DNA of 64,000 nt, taken from assembly GCA_963825315.1 (NCBI GenBank), contig CAWGST010000005.1, positions 248,001-312,000 of the forward strand, given 5' to 3'. The position numbers were made by a program, and so were the translations under genes. The stretch comes from DASRLE01 sp963825315 (GTDB taxonomy: Bacteria > Verrucomicrobiota > Verrucomicrobiia > Limisphaerales > Palsa-1400). The notes under the pieces are model-generated. The model was not told the origin of the DNA and made no database searches. It was given only the letters and a program-made list of their open reading frames with translations. This document shows positions 16,134 through 24,619 of this stretch, piece by piece (position 1 is the stretch's first letter; each line of letters begins with the position of its first letter).

Positions 16134-17725
16134 GCACGTTTAAAATTGCCATTGACGGGAAGCAGGTGAAGGTTTCCCCGGGCCAGACGGTTTTGCAGGC
16201 CGCGCGGCAGATCGGCCTGGACATTCCAACCCTTTGCCACCTCGAAAAGTGCGGGCCTCTGACCTCTTGCCAGGTTTGCCTGGTCAAGGTGGTGGTTAAC
16301 GGCCAGGGCCGCCTGGCGCCCTCGTGCGCCACGCAGGTCGCGCCTGGCATGGTCATTGAAAGCGAAACCGGGGAAGTCCACGAGGCGCGCCGCACCGCGC
16401 TCGAATTGCTTTTCAGCGACCATGTGGGGGACTGTCTTTCGCCGTGCCACCGCCTCTGCCCGCTGCAACTCAACATTCCCGCGATGATCCGGCAGATCGA
16501 AGCGGGCCGCCTGGACGAGGCGATGACAATCATGCGCCAGGCGTTGCCCTTGGCCGGAGTGCTGGGCCGCCTTTGCCACCATCCTTGCGAACAAGGTTGC
16601 CGCCGCGGCGATTTCGATGAACCGGCGGCAATTCGTGAAATGGAGCGGTTCTTGACAGAGCACGATTTCAAGCAGGATTCCAGGCAAGCCAGGGTGTGCC
16701 TGTCCGAACACGCCGCCCCCGGCAAACAATCTGTCGTGATCGTTGGAGCCGGGCCGGCCGGCCTGACGGCGGCGCATGATCTCGCGCGGCGCGGCCACGC
16801 CGTCACGGTCATTGACCGCAATGCCAAAGCAGGCGGGCGATTGCGGCACGTGGCGGAAGACGAATTGCCCGCCGCCGTCCTCGAGACGGAAGTCGCGCTG
16901 CTGGCGGGGATGGGAATTGATTTTAAAACTGGCATTGAGTTGGGAAATCAAGTGAGTCTGGAGGGTTTGCGGCGCGGGTTTGATGCCATCCTGATCACCG
17001 CCGGCGAATTGGCCGAAGGTGACAGCAGGAAACTTGGGGCGCCGCTGGCCGGCGCCGCTCTCAAGGCCGATCCGTCCACCTGTCGCGTCAGTCCGCCCAA
17101 TATTTTCGCCGCCGGCGCCTGCGTCAAGCCTGTCAAGCAACTTATCCGGGCCATGGCCGAGGGCCGGGCCGCCGCCGAGTGCGTCCACCGGTATTTGCTC
17201 GGCCAGCCGCCGCGCCGCCCCGAGAAACCGTTCTCCAGTATTATGGGCCGATTGGAGCCGGGCGAGCTGCGGGAATTCCTGCGCGCCGCAAGCCGGGAGC
17301 ACAGCGTTGCGCCGTGCGCTCGTTGCACCGGGATCAACCGTGGCGAGGCGCTGCGGGAGGCGGCGCGATGTCTGCATTGCGACTGCCGGTCGTCGGGCAA
17401 TTGCCTGCTGCAGCACTACGCGCAAGTCTATGGCGCCGACGCCAACCGATTCCGGTCGGAGCGCCGGCCCTTCGAGCAACAGCTCCAACGCGACGGCGTC
17501 ATCTTCGAGCCGGGCAAGTGCATTCTCTGTGGGATTTGCGTGAAATTGACCGAAATGGCAGCCGAACCGCTGGGCCTGACTTTTATCGGGCGCGGCTTCG
17601 ACGTGCGAGTGGCGGCGCCCTTCGATCGCCCGATTGAGGAGGGCTTGCGGATGGTGGCGGAGGAATGCGTGCGCCATTGCCCGACCGGCGCGCTGGTGTT
17701 TGCCGACAAAATCACCGGCGTATAA
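16130..17725 (+). CDS. NuoG-N / GltD-like iron-sulfur flavoprotein
   Basis: The start at 16130 overlaps the previous stop by four bases, giving 531 residues. Residues 1-110 form a [2Fe-2S] ferredoxin plus His-Cys3 region (CHLEKCGPLTSCQVC, HVGDCLSPCHRLCP). Next comes a GltD/NfnB-like Fe-S and FAD module (CHHPCEQGCRRG, VIVGAGPAGLTAAHDLARRG). Further cysteine sites are CARCTGINRGEA, CLHCDCRSSGNC, CILCGIC and CVRHCPTGAL. It should pass electrons between the NuoF-like diaphorase and an unknown acceptor. The middle Rossmann part is shorter than in glutamate synthase beta subunits. It ends 5 bp before the convergent ACP gene. Confidence 0.85.
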   Translation: MSTFKIAIDGKQVKVSPGQTVLQAARQIGLDIPTLCHLEKCGPLTSCQVCLVKVVVNGQGRLAPSCATQVAPGMVIESETGEVHEARRTALELLFSDHVGDCLSPCHRLCPLQLNIPAMIRQIEAGRLDEAMTIMRQALPLAGVLGRLCHHPCEQGCRRGDFDEPAAIREMERFLTEHDFKQDSRQARVCLSEHAAPGKQSVVIVGAGPAGLTAAHDLARRGHAVTVIDRNAKAGGRLRHVAEDELPAAVLETEVALLAGMGIDFKTGIELGNQVSLEGLRRGFDAILITAGELAEGDSRKLGAPLAGAALKADPSTCRVSPPNIFAAGACVKPVKQLIRAMAEGRAAAECVHRYLLGQPPRRPEKPFSSIMGRLEPGELREFLRAASREHSVAPCARCTGINRGEALREAARCLHCDCRSSGNCLLQHYAQVYGADANRFRSERRPFEQQLQRDGVIFEPGKCILCGICVKLTEMAAEPLGLTFIGRGFDVRVAAPFDRPIEEGLRMVAEECVRHCPTGALVFADKITGV

Positions 17726-17730
17726 ACGGG

Positions 17731-18006
17731 TCATAACTGGCGGCCGGCTTGGTGGGCTTCAATCGCCGCCGCGATATTGTTGACTGTCTGGAGCGTTTTT
17801 CGCGCCACGGCGGCGTCCGGTATTTTCAGGCCATAGCTCTTGTCCAGCGCGACGACCATTTGCAGGGCGTCCACCGAGTCCAGTCCCAGGCTGCCCGGTC
17901 CAAAGAGGGGTTGGTCGTCGCCAATTTCTTCCGGGGTGATTTGGAGCATGAGATCCTGGACCAGCATGCATTTGATCTGTGTTTTGAGTGGTGCGGGTGT
18001 GTTCAT
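17731..18006 (-). CDS. acyl carrier protein
   Basis: The 91-residue acidic protein has the phosphopantetheine site LGLDSVDALQMVV with the modified serine in the DS pair, near residue 42. The start overlaps the end of the next upstream gene (CLF-like KS) by four bases, so it is the last gene of a four-gene minus-strand operon. ACPs of this size carry the growing chain in type II fatty acid and aryl-polyene synthases. Only one ACP is seen in the window, whereas known aryl-polyene clusters usually have two. Confidence 0.9.
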   Translation of the reverse strand: MNTPAPLKTQIKCMLVQDLMLQITPEEIGDDQPLFGPGSLGLDSVDALQMVVALDKSYGLKIPDAAVARKTLQTVNNIAAAIEAHQAGRQL

Positions 18007-19043
18007 GGCAGGAGACCTGGTTCAGTTTTCAGAAAATGCGGGTTGACAAAGCGCGCCCCAATCGCCTGCCTATTTGCGCCGGTGATGCTGACGTTGGCGG
18101 CGTCGTATTGACAGCGTTGAATGGCATCGCACGCGGCGACACATTGCCAGGCGGCCGAGGCGGCGAAAGCTTCGCCCAGGATTGCCTTGGGGGTCAACCG
18201 GCCGCCGGGCCAGTCGCTCCATGCGGCATTGCCGCTTTCGCTGGAGCAAAGCAGTTCGTCCGGCGCGCCGGCGGGCAATTGGGCGCGCATTCTCTGCGCC
18301 GCCTCATCGCGGCCGGGAGTGCGCGCGGCGGGAAATGAATCGGTCACGGCCGCCAATTCCACAGGCGCGACCGGGGGGCATTGTCCCTTCAAATAAAGCG
18401 CCCCCGCTCCACCCGTGTGAACCGAATGGCGCTCAAACAATCGCAAGGCGTCGGCGGCGGTCCAATCGGTTTCCTCCGCCCCGATGACGACACAGGCTTC
18501 GGCCACGCCGTCATCCAGCCATTGCGCCGCCACGGCGAGGCCCTGCAAGAAAGCCCCGGCGTCGCCGACGAGCGTATAGTTGACTGTCGAAGTTCCCAGA
18601 TAGGCGGACAAGTGGCTGGCGGGGGCGTTGAAAACCGTTTCGGGGAAAAGCAACGGGCTGGCCAGGGCGGGGTCTTGCAAAACTTCCTGATAAAACCGCC
18701 GCGAATAAGAGATGCCACCGGTCATGGTGCAGGCCACAATGCCCAGCCGGAGCGCGCCCGAGCGGATGAAGCAGGCATCGCCGCCGAGGGCTTCGAGGGC
18801 GGCGCCGACGGTGTAATGCGTCATGGGGCTGGCCCGGCGCAAACGGGCATGGGCCAAAAACGCGGGCTTGGCCGGCGGCGGCGGAACGGAGCGCACTTGC
18901 AGCGGTTTTTCCCAACCGGGCCGCGGCAGGGGTTGGACAGGCAATGGACGGCCCTGTTCCAAACTGGCTCGCATGGCTGGCACACCCCAGCCTGCGGGCG
19001 AGACTGCGCCTTGCCCATGAACAAACACCCGGCTCACGGCCAC
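18003..19043 (-). CDS. chain-length-factor-like beta-ketoacyl synthase homologue
   Basis: The 346-residue protein has ketosynthase fold features (VFVHGQGAVSPAGWG at the N-terminus, NAPASHLSAYLG, GAEETDWTAADAL), but the nucleophile region reads VGDAGAFLQG near residue 162. The position of the active-site cysteine (ACA in true ketosynthases) appears to be Gly. The usual NAHGT and GHxxGA histidines are also not evident. This fits an inactive partner subunit such as the chain length factor of aryl-polyene systems. It overlaps the true ketosynthase gene by 10 bp, so the two are expected to be co-translated and to form a heterodimer. Confidence 0.8.
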   Translation of the reverse strand: MAVSRVFVHGQGAVSPAGWGVPAMRASLEQGRPLPVQPLPRPGWEKPLQVRSVPPPPAKPAFLAHARLRRASPMTHYTVGAALEALGGDACFIRSGALRLGIVACTMTGGISYSRRFYQEVLQDPALASPLLFPETVFNAPASHLSAYLGTSTVNYTLVGDAGAFLQGLAVAAQWLDDGVAEACVVIGAEETDWTAADALRLFERHSVHTGGAGALYLKGQCPPVAPVELAAVTDSFPAARTPGRDEAAQRMRAQLPAGAPDELLCSSESGNAAWSDWPGGRLTPKAILGEAFAASAAWQCVAACDAIQRCQYDAANVSITGANRQAIGARFVNPHFLKTEPGLLP

Positions 19044-20281
19044 CTCCGAAAAATGAGCGTGGCGTTCGCGCCCCCAAAACCAAAGGAATTGGACAGCGCG
19101 GTTTCCATTTTCGCATCGGCGGGCTGGCGCACGATTTGAAAGAGGCAGACGGGGTCAGGCATGTTCAGCGAAGTCTGCGGGGGAAGCCATTGGCCGCGCA
19201 ACGCCATCAGACAAACCGCTGCCTCGACCGCTCCGGCCGCGCCAAGCAAGTGGCCCACGCCCGCCTTGGTGGAACTGACCGGCAGCGTCATCGCGCGCGG
19301 GCCGGCCCAGGCATTGATGGCCGCGGCTTCGGCGGCGTCATTCTGCGGCGTGGCCGTGCCGTGCGCGTTCACGTAATCAATTTGTTCCGGCGTGACGCCC
19401 GCGCTGGCGCAGGCGGCCTTCATGGCGGCCAGGGCCGCATGTCCTTCCGGGTGGGGCTGGGTGAGATGGTGCGTGTCCGTGCTCGCTCCGTAGCCGATGA
19501 TTTCGCCGAGGATTTCCGCGCCCCGGCCTTGCGCGCGACGGAGGCTTTCCAGAGCCAGCACCGCCGCGCCTTCCCCCAATGACAAACCGTCGCGGCGGGC
19601 GTCAAACGGGCGGCACGGCGAGGGCGAAAGCACTTGCAGAGAGTCAAAACCGGCGAAGGTCAAATGGCAGAGAGCGTCGTAACTACCTGTCAATACTTGT
19701 TCAGCGCGGCCGCCGCGCACCATTTCCCAGGCATGCCCAATGGCGTTCGCGCCGGACGCGCAGGCGTTGGAGAGGGTCGTTAGGTTTCCCGCAATGCCCA
19801 GTGCGTTGAAGAGGGTGACCCCTTGTTGCTGCACCAAGTAATGCGCCACCCGCGCCGCCTGGCGCTTGAAACAATGGGGGGACTGCAGGGCTTGGCGGAG
19901 ATACTCCTGGCCGAGGCGCATTTCTCCGCTGGTCGTGCCCAGAACCACGGGCAGACCGCCTTGCGGCGTCCAGCCCGATTGCGACCAGGCCTCATGCGCG
20001 GCCAGCAGGAGCAGACGCGCGGCACGGTTGAGCCGCCGCGCCTCACCGCGCGACAACCGGGTGGGAGGCAGGTCTTCTGTCAAGTCTATTTCGGCGGCCA
20101 TTTTGGATCTCTGGCGCGAAACATCGAAAAGCGTCACCGGCCGCACCGCCCTGCGCCCGGCGCGGAACCCTTCGGCATTGATTTTCCAGCCCGCGCCGAA
20201 CGCGGTGATGATGCCGGCGCCGGTGACGACAACGCGGGCGGCCCGTGCGGCGCTGGAAATTTTGGAGGCGGGAAACAGCAA
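19034..20281 (-). CDS. beta-ketoacyl-ACP synthase (KS), FabF/aryl-polyene type
   Basis: This is a complete condensing enzyme of about 415 residues. The nucleophile lies in LSNACASGANAIGHA (about residue 174), the first histidine in NAHGTATPQNDA (about 309) and the second in GVGHLLGAAGA (about 342), forming the Cys-His-His triad. The N-terminal strand VVVTGAGIITAFG begins soon after the start. I chose the TTG at 20281 because GAGGAG precedes it by three bases. The TTG at 20326 would overlap the upstream radical SAM gene by 38 bp. It is expected to elongate the acyl or aryl chain with malonyl-ACP together with the chain-length-factor-like partner. Confidence 0.88.
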   Translation of the reverse strand: MLFPASKISSAARAARVVVTGAGIITAFGAGWKINAEGFRAGRRAVRPVTLFDVSRQRSKMAAEIDLTEDLPPTRLSRGEARRLNRAARLLLLAAHEAWSQSGWTPQGGLPVVLGTTSGEMRLGQEYLRQALQSPHCFKRQAARVAHYLVQQQGVTLFNALGIAGNLTTLSNACASGANAIGHAWEMVRGGRAEQVLTGSYDALCHLTFAGFDSLQVLSPSPCRPFDARRDGLSLGEGAAVLALESLRRAQGRGAEILGEIIGYGASTDTHHLTQPHPEGHAALAAMKAACASAGVTPEQIDYVNAHGTATPQNDAAEAAAINAWAGPRAMTLPVSSTKAGVGHLLGAAGAVEAAVCLMALRGQWLPPQTSLNMPDPVCLFQIVRQPADAKMETALSNSFGFGGANATLIFRRWP

Positions 20282-20288
20282 GCGCTCC

Positions 20289-21452
20289 TCACACTCGGAT
20301 GGCGGTCCTGGCAGCGGCTGGCGCAATCGCGTCGCGGTCCGATTGCGCCCGATAGTAATCCGCCAATCCCTGCCGGGAAGGGATCAAGCCTTCCGCCTCG
20401 ATGGCGGCGAGCACGCGCTCCTCCGTCATTATGAAACGGTTGCGTTTATAAATGATGTAGTCCTCGCGCATCCCGTCCGGCGTCAAATTGATGGTCACCA
20501 GATTTGCCCCGGCCCGCAAGCCGTGGCGGTAGCCGTCCCCTTCGACAAGATTGAGCGCGCTGACGGCGGGAATGACCCAGTCCGGCCGCATCAGCCGCAA
20601 GGCCGCCATGCCGTTGAAAGTCCAATCCGGAGGCGCCGCCGGCGCGTTGACCAGGGGTGTATCATCGCCGGGAATAAACGGACTGAGACTGCATCCATGC
20701 AGCGGGAGGGAGCGGGCCAATTCCAAATCCGCCGCGAGATCGCGCGCCGTTTGGCCCGGCAGGCCGGCAATGAGGCCCGAGCTGACAAACCATCCGCGCG
20801 CCGCCAACATGCGGATGTGGCGCAACCGTTCGGGCAACGTGCCCGGCGCCTGCGCCGCGTTGTAGCGCGCGGCATCGCCGGCTTCGAACTTCATGATGTA
20901 GAGGGCCGCGCCGGCCTCCTGCAACGCGTCGTACATCGGCGGCGTCAATGTGCCGAGACAAAGGCTGACGCCGAGCGAGGTTTCGCGCCGGAGCGTTTCC
21001 AGCAACGGCAGCACCACCTCGCGCACCACCACCGGGTCTTCGCCGCTTTGGATATTGACGTCCGTGACGCTGGCGGGACGGTGATGGATGAGCAATTCAG
21101 CAATTTGTTCGTGGCGGGCGCGATAACGATGCAAGGTGCGATTGTCGCGGCGCATCCCGCAATAGGCGCAATTCTCGCGGCAAAAATTTGAAATCTCAAC
21201 GACCGCGCGCACGAAAACATTCCGGCCAAACACGGCCCGCGTGGCCTCGGCGGCGGCGCCGTGCAACGCTGTTTGCCGGGTTCCGCCGGCCTTCAAGTCG
21301 GTTTCAGTCGGAAGATAACTTTGTGACGGCACGGCGTAATAAACTATGGCCGGGGCCGCGAGGCAACTCTCTTTTCGTTCCGCGAGGGCGCAAGTCCGAT
21401 ATTGCGCCGCTCCTTTCTTGACCCGATGCCAGCGGCCAAACCGAGGACCCAT
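20289..21452 (-). CDS. HydE-like radical SAM enzyme
   Basis: The 387-residue protein has the radical SAM motif CRENCAYCGMRRDN at about residue 91 (C-x3-C-x2-C), preceded by FGRNVFVRAVVEISNF. It resembles the BioB/HydE/PylB group, especially HydE, in SLCLGTLTPPMYDALQEAGA, SSGLIAGLPGQTARDLA and FIPGDDTPL. HydE proper matures [FeFe] hydrogenase together with HydF and HydG, neither of which is here. The gene is first in an operon with KS, CLF and ACP and ends just before the KS start, so a role in the polyene pathway or its cofactor is more likely. The ATG at 21452 leaves a long N-terminal tail. A shorter start is possible. Confidence 0.75.
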   Translation of the reverse strand: MGPRFGRWHRVKKGAAQYRTCALAERKESCLAAPAIVYYAVPSQSYLPTETDLKAGGTRQTALHGAAAEATRAVFGRNVFVRAVVEISNFCRENCAYCGMRRDNRTLHRYRARHEQIAELLIHHRPASVTDVNIQSGEDPVVVREVVLPLLETLRRETSLGVSLCLGTLTPPMYDALQEAGAALYIMKFEAGDAARYNAAQAPGTLPERLRHIRMLAARGWFVSSGLIAGLPGQTARDLAADLELARSLPLHGCSLSPFIPGDDTPLVNAPAAPPDWTFNGMAALRLMRPDWVIPAVSALNLVEGDGYRHGLRAGANLVTINLTPDGMREDYIIYKRNRFIMTEERVLAAIEAEGLIPSRQGLADYYRAQSDRDAIAPAAARTAIRV

Positions 21453-21455
21453 TGC

Positions 21456-22409
21456 TCAGTCCCAAACACGGACAACAGTCCAATTCGCAGCGGCATTGAA
21501 CGTTTTTCCGGTCAGGCTTATGAGAGGGGACTCATTCCAGGCCGGCCGGAATTGGGATTTGTCACGCAAGCTGAATTTTAGCCTGCCGCTGTCGAACTCC
21601 TTCTGGTAACGAGCCAACTCCTTGTTGAGCTCCTTGAAATCGGCGCCTTTGGGAACGATGGCTTCCGTCCAGGCGGGACGCCGGGGCATTTTATCAATCG
21701 CGTCAAAGAGCACAATGACGCCGTCGGTGCGCAGGGCGCAAGTCATGGCGTCAACCGCGCCGGTTTTGACAGACTCTTCCCATTCCGCAGGCGTCAAAAG
21801 GTCATTGATGGGGATGGTTTTGTTGCCCGGCCCGGCCATCTTGGGGGCGTATTTGTCGAAATGGCCCAGGTAGTGATGGGATAAATTAATGGCCACCATC
21901 ATGCCGATCATCTGGTTGAAATAACTGGCTTGATCGTTGATGATGTCATCCTTCCAAAAACGCGGGTCAACCATCATCGGCAATTGGATGGAGGAGGAAT
22001 CGTCTCCCGCTGCTCGCGCGAGATTCTGCACGTATTGATCGAAGAAGCCCGGCTGAATCCGGTCAATGGCTTTGGCGTGGGAAAGATGGTTGACGAGGTC
22101 AATGAAACCCGCCGAGACGGAGACCTGGCGCAGGACCTTATTCTTGTCCTTGCTGGCGATGGGCATGATCTGCGGAAGATCCTGCGCTTGCAAGGCGACG
22201 GGTTGGGCGGCCAATTGATTGCCGAATTTCGCCGGCAACGCTTCATAGAGATCGCCGCCCCGTTCCAACGCGACGCTAAAACCAGTGGGATATGCTCGTT
22301 GTGGAGCGCTGCCGTTGCCTGCCGCCGACAAAGCGTCGGCGGTGACGGAACCGCCCACAGTTACTACGAGCGCCAGCAACGCGGTGATTAATTTATTTGC
22401 AAGTTCCAC
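21456..22409 (-). CDS. secreted protein of unknown function
   Basis: From the GTG at 22409 the product is 317 residues and begins directly with a signal peptide (ITALLALVVTVGGSVTADA). A longer TTG start at 22523 would bury that peptide. I recognise no family. The mature part has QLPMMVDPRFWKDDI, a histidine-rich NLSHHYLGHFDKYAP that could bind metal, and a lysine-rich end. The HHxxGH string is not the HExxH of metalloproteases. It lies 3 bp upstream of the radical SAM gene on the same strand and could be the first gene of that operon. Confidence 0.55.
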   Translation of the reverse strand: MELANKLITALLALVVTVGGSVTADALSAAGNGSAPQRAYPTGFSVALERGGDLYEALPAKFGNQLAAQPVALQAQDLPQIMPIASKDKNKVLRQVSVSAGFIDLVNHLSHAKAIDRIQPGFFDQYVQNLARAAGDDSSSIQLPMMVDPRFWKDDIINDQASYFNQMIGMMVAINLSHHYLGHFDKYAPKMAGPGNKTIPINDLLTPAEWEESVKTGAVDAMTCALRTDGVIVLFDAIDKMPRRPAWTEAIVPKGADFKELNKELARYQKEFDSGRLKFSLRDKSQFRPAWNESPLISLTGKTFNAAANWTVVRVWD

Positions 22410-22673
22410 AACATGAATTCCATTTTCTGACTTGAGGCCGTGTCCGAAAGAACAGCCCGGCTTCCGGCTTATTACTGGTTTCCCAATGCTTTTTAGACTA
22501 TAAAGAACTTGGTTCTCTTTCAAGTAAAAAAGCCAAAACAGGCAAAGTATAAGAGCCGCTGAATTTACAGATAACTATAATCAGCTTAAATTATTCATGA
22601 GGCGCCTTGGCTCCTTTCCGAAGAACCTGCCGCAGCCCTATGTTCAATCGTGCCTGTTGTTTCGTTGTTGGAT

Positions 22674-23376
22674 TTATTTGTTAAAGCGGAAATTCACCAC
22701 GTCGTAGTCTTGCATCACGTAAGTCTTCAATTCCAGCCGGACTTTGCCGGCGCGCTTGGCCTGCGTTTCGCCGCCCGCCGCCGCGAAATCGGCGAAGCTG
22801 ATAATCTCGGCGCGGATGAACCCCTTCTGCATGTCGGTGTGGATGGCGCCCGCCGCCTCCCAGGCCGTCGTGCCGGCGCGGATGGGCCAGGCGCGGTTCT
22901 CCTTGCCGCCGACGGTCAGGAAGCAGATGTAGCCGCTCTCGGCAAACGCCCGCACCAGCAGGGCGTCCGGCGCCGCCAATTCCGCCTCCCCGGCCACCAC
23001 CACCGGGCGGTTGGTGACAAAGCTATGCGCCGAAATCGCCGCCAAATCCTCCGCCGTCAATCCCAGTTTCGAGACGGGCGTCTCGCTGACCAGCCCTTCG
23101 GCCATTTTTTGCAGCACCTTCTTCTCCGCTTCGCCCGCATCGCGTCCGAGCCGCGTCTCGACAAAATCCAGGTCCTTCATCAGCAAGTCACTCAGAGCCG
23201 CGCGGCTGGTGAGGATGGCGTCGCAGACGCGCCAGTTCCTTCTCGTCGGCCAGAACAACCTGGGCATAAGACTTTTTCTGCGCTTCCGCCAATTTATCAG
23301 CTTGGTCCAGGCGGGGGTCCTTGATGTTGTGGTTGCCCATCGGGATGCCGGTTATGCCAAAGAGGCAAATTTTCAT
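22674..23376 (-). pseudogene. YchF-C-terminal/TGS-domain protein, frameshifted
   Basis: Two frames make one protein of about 233 residues. The N-terminal part (MKICLFGITGIPMGNHNIKD, then LDQADKLAEA) runs from 23376. It switches at about 23225-23245 to CDAILTSRAALSDLLMKDLD and ends VMQDYDVVNFRFNK. The C-terminal half (ICFLTVGGKENRAWPIRAG, GFIRAEIISFADF) is the TGS/DUF933 domain of the YchF/OLA1 ATPase. The start lacks the GLPNVGKST P-loop, so this belongs to the nucleotide-site-free YchF-like proteins rather than to YchF itself. One extra base (or two missing) within GCGCG explains the break. Confidence 0.7.
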
Positions 23377-23528
23377 GGTCAGTGCTTAGGGTGCCGCCCG
23401 CCCAAGGTCAAGAGGGAAAGAGAATTAAGAATAAAAAATTAAGAAATATGAAAACAGCCAAAGCCGAATCGGGCTGATTTTTCCCCGCTTCTTAATTCTG
23501 CCTTCTTATTTTTCTTAATTTCCAAACA

Positions 23529-24255
23529 TTGCCGTTGGCAGACGCGGCGGGGAGGGCTACTTTAACTGTTCTCGTGGATTGGACCCATCATTGCGTCGCG
23601 GTGATTCCGTGCTTTAATGAAGCACCGCACATCGAGGCAGTCGTTGCCGAAGTCCGCGGATATTTGCCCAACATCATCGTCGTGGACGATGGATCCACCG
23701 ACGGCACGGGCCGAAGGGCAAAAGCCGCGGGTGCGGAAGTCATTCGTCAAAGCCGCAACGGCGGCAAAGGGTGCGCGTTAAGAGCGGGCTGGCGACACGC
23801 GCGCCAAATGGGTTTCACCTGGGCGCTGACGATGGACGGAGACGGCCAGCACGCGCCGGATGACATTCCGAAGTTCTTTGCCCGCGCCGAAAAAAAAGGC
23901 GCGGCCCTGGTGGTGGGCGACCGGATGGGGAATGCCGCTGGCCATGCCGTGGTTGCGCCGGCAAGTGAACCGCTGGATGAGCCGGCGGCTCTCCGGTCTG
24001 GCGGGCGTCCGGTTGCCCGATTCCCAATGCGGCTTCCGCCTTGCGCATCTGGAGACGCTGGCACGTTTGCCGCTGGCCGGCCGCCGGTTTGAAATCGAAT
24101 CGGAATCACTCGTCGCTTTTCTCGCGGCGGGGCAGGGGGTGGAGTTCGTGCCCATCCAAGTCATTTACGAAGCGAACCGGAGCAAGATCAGCCCCTTTCT
24201 CGACACGTGGCGCTGGTTGCGTTGGTGGACGGCGCAAACGCCCGTCGTCCCATAA
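23529..24255 (+). pseudogene. family 2 glycosyltransferase, frameshifted
   Basis: The first frame carries the GT-A fold: VAVIPCFNEAPHIEAVV, NIIVVDDGSTDGTGRRA, GGKGCALRAGWRHA and TMDGDGQHAPDDIPKF, where DGDGQH holds the metal-binding aspartates. At 23927-23930 the run GGGG shifts the frame. With three G the protein continues MPLAMPWLRRQVNRWMSRR, then LPDSQCGFRLAH and FEIESESLVAFLAAG, giving 241 residues. This is a dolichol-phosphate-mannose-synthase-like GT2 as found in aryl-polyene clusters. The start is uncertain. Homology begins near VAVIPCFNE. Confidence 0.8.
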
Positions 24256-24259
24256 AATC

Positions 24260-24619
24260 ATGGACGACACCCAGCCCCCAGCCCATCCCGCCGGCAGTGT
24301 CACGCGGCGCCTGCTGCGCAAGGTGCTGACGCTGGCCATTGTGACGGTGGTATTCGGGTGGCTTTACGGCTGGGCTTCGCCATGGGCCTTTCCGAAAAAC
24401 CGCACCGCTGATTTCAAGTGCGGAGTTTTGCACGGCGCGCTGATGCCCTTGTCGCTGCCTGCCCTGGTCATGGGCAGGGACGTGCCCATTTATGCGCCGG
24501 ACAATTCCGGCCGCGGCTATAAAATGGGTTATATCTGCGGCATCAATCTTTGCGGTCTGCTCTTTTTCGGTCTCGCTTTCCGGCGGCCTACATCAGCCAA
24601 GTCCGATAAATCTCAATAA
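24260..24619 (+). CDS. small membrane protein of unknown function
   Basis: The 119-residue protein starts at ATG 24260, 4 bp after the glycosyltransferase. It has two predicted membrane segments (VLTLAIVTVVFGWLYGWA and YICGINLCGLLFFGLAF) around a loop with GVLHGALMPLSLPALVMGRD. I recognise no family. Its position suggests co-expression with the glycosyltransferase. Its 3' end overlaps the convergent gene at 24588 by 32 bp. Confidence 0.6.
   Translation: MDDTQPPAHPAGSVTRRLLRKVLTLAIVTVVFGWLYGWASPWAFPKNRTADFKCGVLHGALMPLSLPALVMGRDVPIYAPDNSGRGYKMGYICGINLCGLLFFGLAFRRPTSAKSDKSQ

Noticed and set aside
13749..21452. A complete [FeFe] hydrogenase system, suggested by the HydB-like fusion and HydE-like protein
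   Set aside because: No HydA, HydF or HydG is present. The HydE-like gene is in a different, convergent operon with KS and ACP genes.
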